A stretch of 64,000 bases of DNA from positions 372,001 to 436,000 of the forward strand of contig NZ_BCTK01000006.1 of NCBI RefSeq assembly GCF_001571245.1, given 5' to 3'. The number at the start of each line of letters is the position of its first letter. Within the stretch, counting starts at the first letter, position 1. Source of the stretch: Achromobacter piechaudii NBRC 102461 (GTDB taxonomy: Bacteria; Pseudomonadota; Gammaproteobacteria; Burkholderiales; Burkholderiaceae_B). Of this stretch, positions 35,961 to 43,204 are shown one piece after another. The position numbers and the translations under genes were made by a program. The notes under the pieces were generated by a model. The model saw only the letters and a list, made by a program, of their open reading frames with translations, was not told the origin of the DNA and made no database searches.

Positions 35961-37172
35961 TCAGGTCGCCTTGGCCTCGGGTTCCACCTTGGCAAAGAAC
36001 AGGTCGGCAATGGCCTGGCCGTCCATCGGTTCGCCATTGATGGCGCGCGCCAGTAATTCAGCCCCGAGCAACTGCACTGAAAAGACCAGGTCCGGTTGCA
36101 CGCGCCGGATCTTTTCCAGGTGCTTGCTGGTGTTGACGAGCGCTACCGTCTTGGCGCCGCCTTCGCCGGTGGCCTCTTTGGCCGCCAATACGATGAATGC
36201 GTTTTCCGCATCGTCCGCGCGCAGCGCCAGCACGTAGCGGGCGCGCGAGATGCCCGCGTTGCGCAGCACTTCCACGCTGGACGGATCGCCTTCGATCAGA
36301 TCGGCGGCAGCGGGATATTCGTGCGGCATGCCGGGCGGCACGATGACCGTGACTTCGTCGCCACGCCGGCGCAAGCCGTCGTAGACACTGAGCGCAAGCG
36401 GTGTGGCGCCCGCAACGATGATGTGGTTTTTTCTCATGGCGGTGGAGAACCTGCCTTTGACCAGCCGTTTCAAGTTGCCGCCGATCACCGGCCCGGCGAT
36501 GGCGCTGATGGACGTGGCGAACACGGTAATGCCCAGGATGATAATCGACGCGGTGAAGAGCCTGGCGTTGATGGTGTGCGGCGTGATGTCGCCGTAGCCC
36601 ACCGTCGACATCGACACGATGGCGAAGTAGAACGCGGTGCCCGCGTCCGTGACGGGCGGGTTGAACTCCGCGCCCATGTACAGCGTGCCGAAGACGGCGT
36701 AGATCAGCAGCGACATGATGCTGACCAGTGCGAACAGTGAGCCGGCCGTCACGCTGGCGCGGTCGAAGCGGCGCCAATACACGGCCAGCGCAATCACCAG
36801 CACCATTGTGTAGACGCCCAGCCCCACGCCGCCCCGGTTATCAAGAATCGCAAAAGTCCCGATGCCGATCAGCAGCACCAGCGAGAACGCCCACGCGATA
36901 CGCGCTTTGAGGATCAGGCCGATGGCAATGACCTGCAAGCCCACGCCCAGCACCAGGCGCGGAAACTCCAGCAGGCCCACCACGCGCATGACCTCATGCC
37001 AATTGTCCAGCGCCAGCCAGAACGAATATTCGCGCGCGCGAACCTCGCGCAGCACGGGATGCATGAAAGCGTAGCCATCCAGCGCCACCAGGATCGCGAG
37101 GCACCAGTTGGGAGGAAACAGCGCCAGCACTTTCTTGTGCAGGCGTAACAGCGATACGGAGATGGGGGGCAT
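35961..37172 (-). CDS. kch: Kch-type voltage-gated potassium channel with RCK domain
   Basis: 403 residues, close to E. coli Kch (417). Six transmembrane segments are followed by a pore with the selectivity filter STVGYGDITP, then a cytoplasmic TrkA-N/RCK domain starting MRKNHIIVAGATPLALSVY. The motifs ALRADDAENAFIVLAAKEA and NGEPMDGQAIADLFF match Kch closely. Unlike E. coli kch, I did not check for an internal start that would make a separate soluble RCK protein, but Met codons at the RCK boundary (FSTAMRKNH) allow it. It is convergent with the EAL gene. Confidence 0.92.
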   Translation of the reverse strand: MPPISVSLLRLHKKVLALFPPNWCLAILVALDGYAFMHPVLREVRAREYSFWLALDNWHEVMRVVGLLEFPRLVLGVGLQVIAIGLILKARIAWAFSLVLLIGIGTFAILDNRGGVGLGVYTMVLVIALAVYWRRFDRASVTAGSLFALVSIMSLLIYAVFGTLYMGAEFNPPVTDAGTAFYFAIVSMSTVGYGDITPHTINARLFTASIIILGITVFATSISAIAGPVIGGNLKRLVKGRFSTAMRKNHIIVAGATPLALSVYDGLRRRGDEVTVIVPPGMPHEYPAAADLIEGDPSSVEVLRNAGISRARYVLALRADDAENAFIVLAAKEATGEGGAKTVALVNTSKHLEKIRRVQPDLVFSVQLLGAELLARAINGEPMDGQAIADLFFAKVEPEAKAT

Positions 37173-37379
37173 TGGACCTGTCCTTTAGTCCGCATTTTAG
37201 GACGATGACAAGAAGGGTTCTGCTATATCAAATATGTATAGAAGGCTATCAACAAAGAATTACTGGATTCGGGGCCCAAGTCATAAACTTCGTTCATCAA
37301 GCGGCTATCCAAGTGGGAAAACCGCTGATATGGGCGCTAGTCAGCCAGTAGTCGGGGCAGGGCCAGCATCCAGGCGTTG

Positions 37380-37572
37380 ATCACGTTGCAGCTTTTGCGG
37401 GGACTAGAGACCGCGCAAAAGTTCACGGTCGGACCGTGCGTGAGCAGTATGAGGCACGAATGTTGGAATCGCGTGATCCAGGTAGAAGGCATCAGTGCCG
37501 GCTGATGACTCCGGGTTCACGTGTTGTTTTAGCGCGGCGTCTTACCTCTCGGGGGCAGCGCCGCGTTTTTTT
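37380..37572 (+). ncRNA. Candidate structured small RNA ending in an intrinsic terminator
   Basis: This stretch lies in the 439-nt gap between two minus-strand genes, yet its structure points to plus-strand transcription. In order: a stem CTTTTGCG/CGCAAAAG (37392-37421), a tight hairpin CACGGT-CGG-ACCGTG (37424-37438), a hairpin CATCAG-N6-CTGATG (37490-37507), and the terminator CGCGGCG/CGCCGCG followed by seven T (37533-37572). No plus-strand protein gene precedes the terminator. The 5' end and promoter are not evident; I saw no good -35/-10 pair. I do not recognise a known RNA family. Confidence 0.45.
37533..37572 (+). terminator. Intrinsic terminator on the plus strand
   Basis: CGCGGCG (37533-37539) pairs with CGCCGCG (37559-37565) and is followed by seven T. 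The minus-strand reading has no T tract, so it does not serve the response regulator gene that ends at 37612 from the other side. Confidence 0.75.
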
Positions 37573-37611
37573 GTCCGTTCAGTCTGAACGCACCAGGGCC
37601 TTGCGCCCCGA

Positions 37612-38424
37612 TCAATTTGCCGCGCCGGCGTCCTCGGTTTCGCGGCGCCACTCTTCCAGGCCGTCCGGCCGACTCTCTTCGCCCGTTGCACGATAGTCAA
37701 GATCCAGCGCGATGTCGGCGGCGAACATATAGCCCCAGCCATGCACGGCCCGGATCGGCAAGGTCATCTGGTTGGCGGTCGCCTTGCGCCGCAAGCGGCT
37801 GATCATCACATCCACGAAGCGCCGGCGCGTAATGCCGCTATCCGCATCGTCCGCGCCGTCGGCGTAGAACGCGTCACGGCTGATCTTGCGATCGGGCGCC
37901 GTGACCAGCCGCGACAGGAAATCGCGTTCGCCCGTGGTCAGGCCCAGCGTGCGGCCGGTCGGGCTGATCAGCGTCCAGCCTTTGTTGGCCAGGCGCCAGC
38001 TTTCTTCGGCCGGTTCGTCCGCGTGCGACTCGGTCGCCGCTTCCATGCCGTCAAGGCCGACCGCCCGGCGTACCAGCGCCTGTAGTGCCGCCGCCAATTC
38101 CAGCCCGGTCACGTCCGGAGACAGGCAGGCGTCGGCGCCGCACAGCAGCGTGCGGATGCGGCTTTCGGCGTCGGCGAAAGCCGCGATGGCTACGATGCCC
38201 AGGCCCCTGTCCACCGCCCGCAAGCGCACGGCGGCGTTGTGGATGTCGGAAAGCGGCGCATCCAGCACGACCAGCGGACTGGGTCGGCGAGAATAGCGGT
38301 CATAGACTTCGATCAGGTCATGGCAGCGGCGCACGCAGAAACCCAGATGAGACAAGGCATCCACAAGCCTGGCGTGCTTGGCATCGTCACTGCCAAGGAA
38401 AATGACATCCAGCGTGTTATTCAT
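37612..38424 (-). CDS. OmpR-type winged-helix response regulator with degenerate receiver domain
   Basis: 270 residues from ATG 38424 behind GGAAG. Residues 1-120 resemble a receiver domain (FLGSDDAKHARLVDALS, PLVVLDAPLSDI) that keeps the acidic pair and a possible phospho-acceptor Asp, but the conserved Lys near the end is not in its usual place (GADACLSPDVTG). A linker with many Glu and Ala follows, then an OmpR-type winged helix with RRRFVDVMISRLRRKA and PIRAVHGWGYMF. No sensor kinase gene is nearby. It may therefore be regulated without phosphorylation. The target genes are unknown. Confidence 0.85.
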   Translation of the reverse strand: MNNTLDVIFLGSDDAKHARLVDALSHLGFCVRRCHDLIEVYDRYSRRPSPLVVLDAPLSDIHNAAVRLRAVDRGLGIVAIAAFADAESRIRTLLCGADACLSPDVTGLELAAALQALVRRAVGLDGMEAATESHADEPAEESWRLANKGWTLISPTGRTLGLTTGERDFLSRLVTAPDRKISRDAFYADGADDADSGITRRRFVDVMISRLRRKATANQMTLPIRAVHGWGYMFAADIALDLDYRATGEESRPDGLEEWRRETEDAGAAN

Positions 38425-38461
38425 TGATGCTTCCAATGAGGTGGCGCGGCAGGGGGCGTCG

Positions 38462-38494
38462 CGCCATGACGAGACCGTCTGGCGGTGTTTTTTT
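38462..38494 (+). terminator. Intrinsic terminator-like hairpin on the plus strand
   Basis: CGCCA-T-GACG (38462-38471) pairs with CGTC-TGGCG (38476-38484) around the loop AGAC, and GTG plus seven T follow to 38494. It lies just upstream of, and divergent from, the response regulator start. No plus-strand gene precedes it. Confidence 0.6.
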
Positions 38495-38572
38495 GAGAAT
38501 GTGGGCACGGGTGCGGCCGGTCTTCTGTCCGACGCTGGCTGCCAGCGGCGATCAACCTTGCCGCCTTGAAGT

Positions 38573-38610
38573 CACGCCCGTGTTTCATTTAAACACGGGC
38601 GTGTTTTTTT
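38573..38610 (+). terminator. Strong intrinsic terminator on the plus strand
   Basis: CACGCCCGTGTTT (38573-38585) and AAACACGGGCGTG (38591-38603) form a 13-bp perfect stem with a 5-nt loop, followed by seven T. It is the strongest terminator in the window. A further hairpin CGCTGG-CTG-CCAGCG lies at 38533-38547 between this and the previous terminator, so the 110 nt between them could be a short RNA. Confidence 0.85.
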
Positions 38611-39030
38611 GTGAAGATACGTTTCTGTAGTTTCTGATAGTAACTATCAGGAAGCCGGCATAGTGGGTTTGCCCTCTGTCGGCACAAGGCAGCGCGTCCG
38701 CATCGATAGATTATTAAGTATTACCGATACATTATTTTCTATTTTGCATACCGAAAAACCCATAAACTCATTCGTTTTTTTCTTCGGGCTTGTCGGGTTG
38801 CACCTGGTGCGACTACCCTTGCGTCGCGCCCTCGCGTTTTTCGGTAAGTCGGTGCCAGGCTTGAGGTTTTTTCGGTTGTCCGCGTCTTGGCCCAGGCCGG
38901 ACGACAGCGGCGCCGGGGCGGCAAAGCACATGAGTATTGCGATTTACGGATTAACCCTGAAATTGGGGCGCAATCCGTTTATTTGGCGGCAGTATCGAGA
39001 TGTTTTAATCAAATAAATAATTTCATATTA
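38611..39030. promoter_or_regulatory. AT-rich intergenic region upstream of the XRE gene with a palindrome at 38634-38650
   Basis: This 420-nt gap is clearly richer in A and T than the rest of the window, especially at 38700-38790 and 38995-39030. CTGATAG-TAA-CTATCAG (38634-38650) is a perfect 7-bp inverted repeat whose arms extend further with one mismatch, the form expected of an XRE-repressor operator. GCACC-T-GGTGC lies at 38800-38810. Short frames exist on both strands but none has convincing coding character. Confidence 0.45.
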
Positions 39031-39429
39031 ATGTCTCAGGTCGATCGATTGGACACGTTTAGCCATCGTCTGCGCAGCGCAAGAATGCTTCAGGGATGGA
39101 CTCAAAAGGACCTGGCTGTCGCAAGCAACCTCTCGCAAAGCGCTATCGGCAACTACGAAAGCGGCCAGCGCCTGCGCCCTTCCAGCGATGCGCTCATCAA
39201 GCTGACCCGCGCATTGCGCGTCAGCCCGATGTGGTTGAGCACCGGCGAAGGCCCGATGCTCAATTCCGGCTATGGCGATGCGCCCGCCACCCTTGAGGGC
39301 GCTACGTCCCAGCCCTCCGGGTGGCCGTTCGAGTCGGTGTCCTACGCAACCTATTCACGCTTGAGCTCGCAGGAAAAACGCCAGATCGAGTTGGTGCTTG
39401 CGGCTTATATCAAGGCACGCGGTGAATAG
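39031..39429 (+). CDS. XRE family helix-turn-helix transcriptional regulator
   Basis: 132 residues from ATG 39031. The Cro/C1-type helix-turn-helix covers about residues 8-65: FSHRLRSARMLQGWTQKDLA, then ASNLSQSAIGNYESGQRLRP. VSPMWLSTGEGPM follows the domain and is common in XRE proteins related to phage repressors. The rest is short and has no peptidase motif. The AT-rich leader and palindrome upstream suggest autoregulation. Its last 20 nt overlap the end of the convergent acyltransferase gene. Horizontal acquisition is possible but no mobile-element marks are seen. Confidence 0.88.
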   Translation: MSQVDRLDTFSHRLRSARMLQGWTQKDLAVASNLSQSAIGNYESGQRLRPSSDALIKLTRALRVSPMWLSTGEGPMLNSGYGDAPATLEGATSQPSGWPFESVSYATYSRLSSQEKRQIELVLAAYIKARGE

Positions 39430-40573
39430 ACCCCATGGGTTGGGCCGGGCTGGGCGGGGCGGCGCTTTGCGGCCGGCGTTGAGCGTCCGTCGCCACGTCC
39501 TCGCCCGCCAGCGGCTTGCGGCGCAGGCGGCTGCGCAAGCGTTCGACAGGGTCGGCCACCAAGCCGTTCAACAGCGCTGAAAACCCGATACAGCCGGCAA
39601 TCACCAACGCCGAGAACAACATGGGCTGGTGCATCTCGACGTCGTTCAGCAACCAGCTGAAGAACAGGATCACCAGCGAATGACAGATATAGATCGGGTA
39701 GCTGAGTTCGCCGATGGCCTTGTCCAGCCGATGTCGTGACTGGAACAGGAAGGCCAGGGGCAACAGCGCGGCGAACAGCAGCACGGCCAGCGCATCTCGC
39801 ACCGTGTGGTTGATGCCGATTGAAAAGTGCAGCAGCGTGTAGACGAACAGCGCGGCGGTGCCCAATTCGGGCAGTCGATGAAAGCGCCGGGTCCAGGCCT
39901 TCACACGCGGCAGCAATACCTGGTGCGAGAGCGAGCCGATCAGGAACAAGGCGAGTTCGGTGGGGAAGAACCGATAGGTCCACGGATCCGTCAGGCCGAT
40001 GCCGGTCACGATCAGGATGCCCCGCAACGCCAGCGAGGCGGCCAGCAAGGCCAACAGCCGGCGAGGCGATCCCAGCACGAAGGGCGCGACCAGGTAGAAG
40101 CTCATTTCCACACCGAGCGTCCAGGCTTGCGGCACCAGCAGCCCTTGGTAGAGCGGCACTTCGCTATGCGCGAAACTGCCCGTGAAGGCCAGCGCCGAAT
40201 GCTCGATGCCGAAGAACATCAACCAGTCCTGTCCAAAGATGAACAGGTTGGACAGCACCAGGAAAAGGTCGGCGGAAAAGGGCAGGGCTTCATAGAAGCG
40301 GAAGAAGGCTCCGCCGCTCATGACATGAGCCAACAGCGTCAGGCCCGCCACGGCCAGATAGATCGGAAAGAGGCGCAGGAATCGGTTCGCGTAGAACTTG
40401 CCGGTGGCGCCCTGGTAGTTGTCCGTGGCCGTCAGCACATACGAAATCAAAAAGCCAGAAATGACGTAGAACAGCTGCACCGCAAGCCGGCCGCCGACAA
40501 GGTGATCGGCGTAGCCGCCGCCCAGGTGGTCCAGCACCACTGATAGCGCCAGTAAGGTTCTCAAGAAGCCCAT
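39410..40573 (-). CDS. Acyltransferase_3 family (OafA/YrhL-like) membrane acyltransferase
   Basis: 387 residues starting at MGFLRTLLALSVVLDHLGGG behind AGGAGA. About ten transmembrane helices are visible, with the family His in SVVLDHL, the FYVISGFLISYVL segment, NRFLRLFPIYL and YPIYICHSLVILFF. These proteins O-acetylate surface polysaccharides or other periplasmic acceptors using a cytoplasmic acyl donor. No polysaccharide gene cluster is nearby. The C-terminal 50 residues are a basic Pro-rich tail that overlaps the XRE gene by 20 nt at its end. Confidence 0.9.
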   Translation of the reverse strand: MGFLRTLLALSVVLDHLGGGYADHLVGGRLAVQLFYVISGFLISYVLTATDNYQGATGKFYANRFLRLFPIYLAVAGLTLLAHVMSGGAFFRFYEALPFSADLFLVLSNLFIFGQDWLMFFGIEHSALAFTGSFAHSEVPLYQGLLVPQAWTLGVEMSFYLVAPFVLGSPRRLLALLAASLALRGILIVTGIGLTDPWTYRFFPTELALFLIGSLSHQVLLPRVKAWTRRFHRLPELGTAALFVYTLLHFSIGINHTVRDALAVLLFAALLPLAFLFQSRHRLDKAIGELSYPIYICHSLVILFFSWLLNDVEMHQPMLFSALVIAGCIGFSALLNGLVADPVERLRSRLRRKPLAGEDVATDAQRRPQSAAPPSPAQPMGSIHRVP

Positions 40574-40881
40574 CGCCGTGTCTCCTGCTAGTTTTCTTGT
40601 TGGAGGCCCAAAGGGGCCGGACACCCGCGTCGTTCGTTACATTCTTAATCAGCTTCTTTACCCTGTGCTGCCAGGGTGACCAAATGCGTGACCTGCAATG
40701 ATTCTGCGCGTCGGCTTTGGGCGCCGCCATGCGGCATTCGATGCAGCACTCTGCATCTTCGGCGGGAGGGCCACCGATCCGGCGTGCTGCTTTTGGATAC
40801 CGCTGTAGGCGGTAGTCAGCTGCGCGCCGTGGGCCCGCGCCGGTTACAGTTGGGGCTGTCAAACCCTGAGGAGACCTATTC
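40574..40881. other. Intergenic region without a recognisable gene
   Basis: This 308-nt gap separates the divergent acyltransferase and META lipoprotein genes. It presumably contains both promoters. I see only a small hairpin ACCGC-TGTAG-GCGGT (40799-40813) and no clear operator or RNA gene. Confidence 0.6.
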
Positions 40882-41412
40882 ATGCCTACCCATCTGTCTT
40901 CGCGTTGCCAGCTGCTGTGTGTCGGCCTGCTGGCCGTGGCATTGGCGGGTTGTGCGGGGTCCACCGGAGGCGCGCGTCCGCAGGGCGCCGCTGCGGCCAA
41001 TGCCGCCACCAGCGCGGATTCCCTGGCGCAGACCAGTTGGGAATTGGTGCGCTGGACCCAGGCTGGCGGCGCGCTGCGCGACATCCCCCACGGCGACAAT
41101 GGCGAGCCCGTGCAATTGACCTTTCTGGCGCAGGGCAAGCAGTACCGCGTGAACGGCTTTTCGGGCTGCAACCGCTACATGGGCTCGTACAAACTGCAAA
41201 GCGGCAAGCTGTTCATCGACGCCCCGGCCTCCACGCGCATGGCCTGCGTGCAGCCCGAACGCGCCAAGCTCGAAGCCGATTACCTGCGCGGTTTGACCGC
41301 CATCGACACCTTCACGCTGGACAGCGGCGGCGCGCCCCGCCACCTGACGTTCAACCTGCGCGGCGGCGACGTGCTGGAGTTCGAGCGTCGTCAGGATCCT
41401 CCGACTCCGTAA
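40882..41412 (+). CDS. META domain lipoprotein (HslJ-like)
   Basis: 176 residues with GAGGAGACC before the start. The lipobox LAGC places the lipidated Cys at residue 24. The META domain begins at SLAQTSWELVRWTQ and contains GFSGCNRYMGSYKL and TRMACVQPE, the paired-Cys signature of the family. HslJ-type proteins are linked to heat or novobiocin tolerance in E. coli; the molecular role is unclear. A second META lipoprotein gene follows 87 nt later, and the two share a clear duplication origin. Confidence 0.87.
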   Translation: MPTHLSSRCQLLCVGLLAVALAGCAGSTGGARPQGAAAANAATSADSLAQTSWELVRWTQAGGALRDIPHGDNGEPVQLTFLAQGKQYRVNGFSGCNRYMGSYKLQSGKLFIDAPASTRMACVQPERAKLEADYLRGLTAIDTFTLDSGGAPRHLTFNLRGGDVLEFERRQDPPTP

Positions 41413-41499
41413 GTACCGGGCGGCGCGATAATGTGGCCTTGTCCGCGCCCGGCATCGCGCCGTGGCGCGGCTTGACTTGCTGATTTCGGGAGACCGCTC

Positions 41500-42297
41500 A
41501 TGTCCTTTACCGCTTGCTGGCGCTGGCTTGGCGCCTGCGCGTTGTCTGTTGGCCTGGCCGCCTGCGCCAGCCCCTCGCATCGCACCGCCAGCGGACAGGA
41601 TCCGCGTTTCCAACCGGCGTCGGCCTCCGACATCCTGGCGCAGACCAGCTGGGATCTGGCCCGCTGGACCTTGCCGGGCGGCGGCTTGCGCAGCATTCCT
41701 CACCCGTCCACGAACTCGCGGCCGCTGACCGCCAACTTCGTGCATGTGCAGGGCGCGCCGCGCCTGTCCGGCTTTGCGGGCTGCAACCAATACAACGCGC
41801 CTTACACCATCGCCAACGGCCAACTCATCGTGCAATCGAATCCGGTGGCGACGATGATGGCCTGCGCGCCGGAGAACATGAAGCTGGAACAGGATTTCCT
41901 GGCCGGCCTGACGCGCATTACGGCCACATCGCTGGACAACACCAACAACCCGCAGCGCATGACATGGGTGCTGGCCAGCGGCGATACGCTGGACTTCGGC
42001 CGTCGTGTGGACCCGGTGGCGGGCGGGCAGGCCGGCCCGTCCAAGCTGGTCTATGTGGATTCGGAACGCGTGCCTTGCAACGCGGGCGCGGGCCGCACGC
42101 TGTGCTATCAGGTGCGCGACAGCGCCTCGCAGCCCTGGCAGCTCTGGTATGGCGACATCACCGGTTTTCAGTTTCAGCCGGGCATCCGATACCGCCTGCG
42201 CGTCGTGGAAGTGACCGATCCCAACCCGCCTGCGGGCGGCGCGTCCGTGCGCTGGGTGCTGGACGCCGTGATCGAACAGGAAATCGTCAGCCGTTGA
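41500..42297 (+). CDS. META plus DUF4377 domain lipoprotein
   Basis: 265 residues. Lipobox GLAAC gives a lipidated Cys22. Residues 40-165 are a META domain with [32 protein letters not shown] and [10 protein letters not shown]. Residues 175-265 ([20 protein letters not shown] to the end) form a DUF4377-like domain, seen in other META/HslJ proteins. It is paralogous to the preceding gene, with the same SLAQTSW/ILAQTSW start of the domain. It is probably anchored to the outer membrane and co-transcribed with its neighbour. Confidence 0.87.
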   Translation: MSFTACWRWLGACALSVGLAACASPSHRTASGQDPRFQPASASDILAQTSWDLARWTLPGGGLRSIPHPSTNSRPLTANFVHVQGAPRLSGFAGCNQYNAPYTIANGQLIVQSNPVATMMACAPENMKLEQDFLAGLTRITATSLDNTNNPQRMTWVLASGDTLDFGRRVDPVAGGQAGPSKLVYVDSERVPCNAGAGRTLCYQVRDSASQPWQLWYGDITGFQFQPGIRYRLRVVEVTDPNPPAGGASVRWVLDAVIEQEIVSR

Positions 42298-42406
42298 TGC
42301 GGATCAAACCGACCGCATCGCTTCAAGCGCCGCGGCGCGTTCGACTGAGCGGCCGATCCGGCCCAGCGTTTACTATTACGGGCTTCGCCCACCGCTTTGC
42401 TTTGCC

Positions 42407-43144
42407 ATGACTGCCGTCGTCAATATCGCCGCCTACAAATTCGTTTCGCTGGATCTGCTGCCCGATCTGCGCGCCCACCTGCTGACCGTGGCCGGGGACT
42501 GCGCGCTAAAGGGCACCATCCTGCTGGCCGAAGAAGGCATCAACCTGTTCCTGGCCGGCTCGGCCGAGGGCATCGACACCTTCCTGAAAACCCTGCGCGC
42601 CGATGCGCGGTTCGCCGACCTGGAAGTCAAATTCAGTCATAGCGAAGGCGTGCCGTTTCGCAAGCTGCTGGTCAAGATCAAGCGCGAAATCATCCGCATG
42701 GATCACCCTACGATCCGCCCCGAAGCAGGCCGCGCGCCGGGTGTAGACGCCAAGACGCTGGCGCGCTGGCTGGAGCAGGGCGTGGACGACGCGGGCCGGC
42801 CCGTGGTCATGCTGGATACGCGCAATGCGTTCGAAGTGGACGAAGGCACGTTCAAGAATGCGATCGATTGGCGCATCGAGCGCTTCACGCAATTTCCGGC
42901 GGCGGTCCAGGCGCATCGCGCTGAACTCGAAGGCAAGACTGTCGTCAGCTTCTGCACGGGCGGCATCCGCTGCGAAAAAGCCGCCATCTATATGAACGAG
43001 GCGGGCATCCAGAATGTGTACCAATTGGACGGCGGCATCCTCAAGTATTTCGAGGAAACCGGCGGCCCCGGATATGACGGCAAATGCTTCGTCTTCGACG
43101 AGCGCCATTCGCTGGACCCGGAGTTGGCGCCCAGCCAAGGTTGA
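42407..43144 (+). CDS. trhO: tRNA uridine(34) hydroxylase TrhO (rhodanese family)
   Basis: 245 residues. An N-terminal acylphosphatase-like domain ([17 protein letters not shown]) precedes a rhodanese domain with [17 protein letters not shown] and the active loop [10 protein letters not shown] (C183, C189). TrhO (YceA) uses O2 to make 5-hydroxyuridine at the wobble position of a set of tRNAs. It is alone on its strand and ends at the shared terminator before metG. Confidence 0.93.
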   Translation: MTAVVNIAAYKFVSLDLLPDLRAHLLTVAGDCALKGTILLAEEGINLFLAGSAEGIDTFLKTLRADARFADLEVKFSHSEGVPFRKLLVKIKREIIRMDHPTIRPEAGRAPGVDAKTLARWLEQGVDDAGRPVVMLDTRNAFEVDEGTFKNAIDWRIERFTQFPAAVQAHRAELEGKTVVSFCTGGIRCEKAAIYMNEAGIQNVYQLDGGILKYFEETGGPGYDGKCFVFDERHSLDPELAPSQG

Positions 43145-43160
43145 GCAGCGCCCAACAGCA

Positions 43161-43187
43161 AAAAACCCGCCGAGGCGGGTTTTTTTG
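43161..43187. terminator. Bidirectional intrinsic terminator between trhO and metG
   Basis: AAAAACCCGCC and GGCGGGTTTTT form a stem around the short loop GA with A and T tracts on both sides (43161-43187). It can stop both the rightward trhO transcript and the leftward metG transcript. Confidence 0.9.
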
Positions 43188-43204
43188 TGCAAGCGCGGGA
43201 TCGA

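Noticed and set aside
37436..37696. An 86-codon plus-strand frame across the terminator at 37533-37572
   Set aside because: It would be cut by a good intrinsic terminator, has an Arg-rich random composition, and runs into the response regulator gene on the opposite strand.
38663..39016. A 117-codon frame on the plus strand with GTG start and a possible AGGAAG site
   Set aside because: It covers the AT-rich promoter region, shows no recognisable domain, and overlaps sequence better explained as regulatory DNA.
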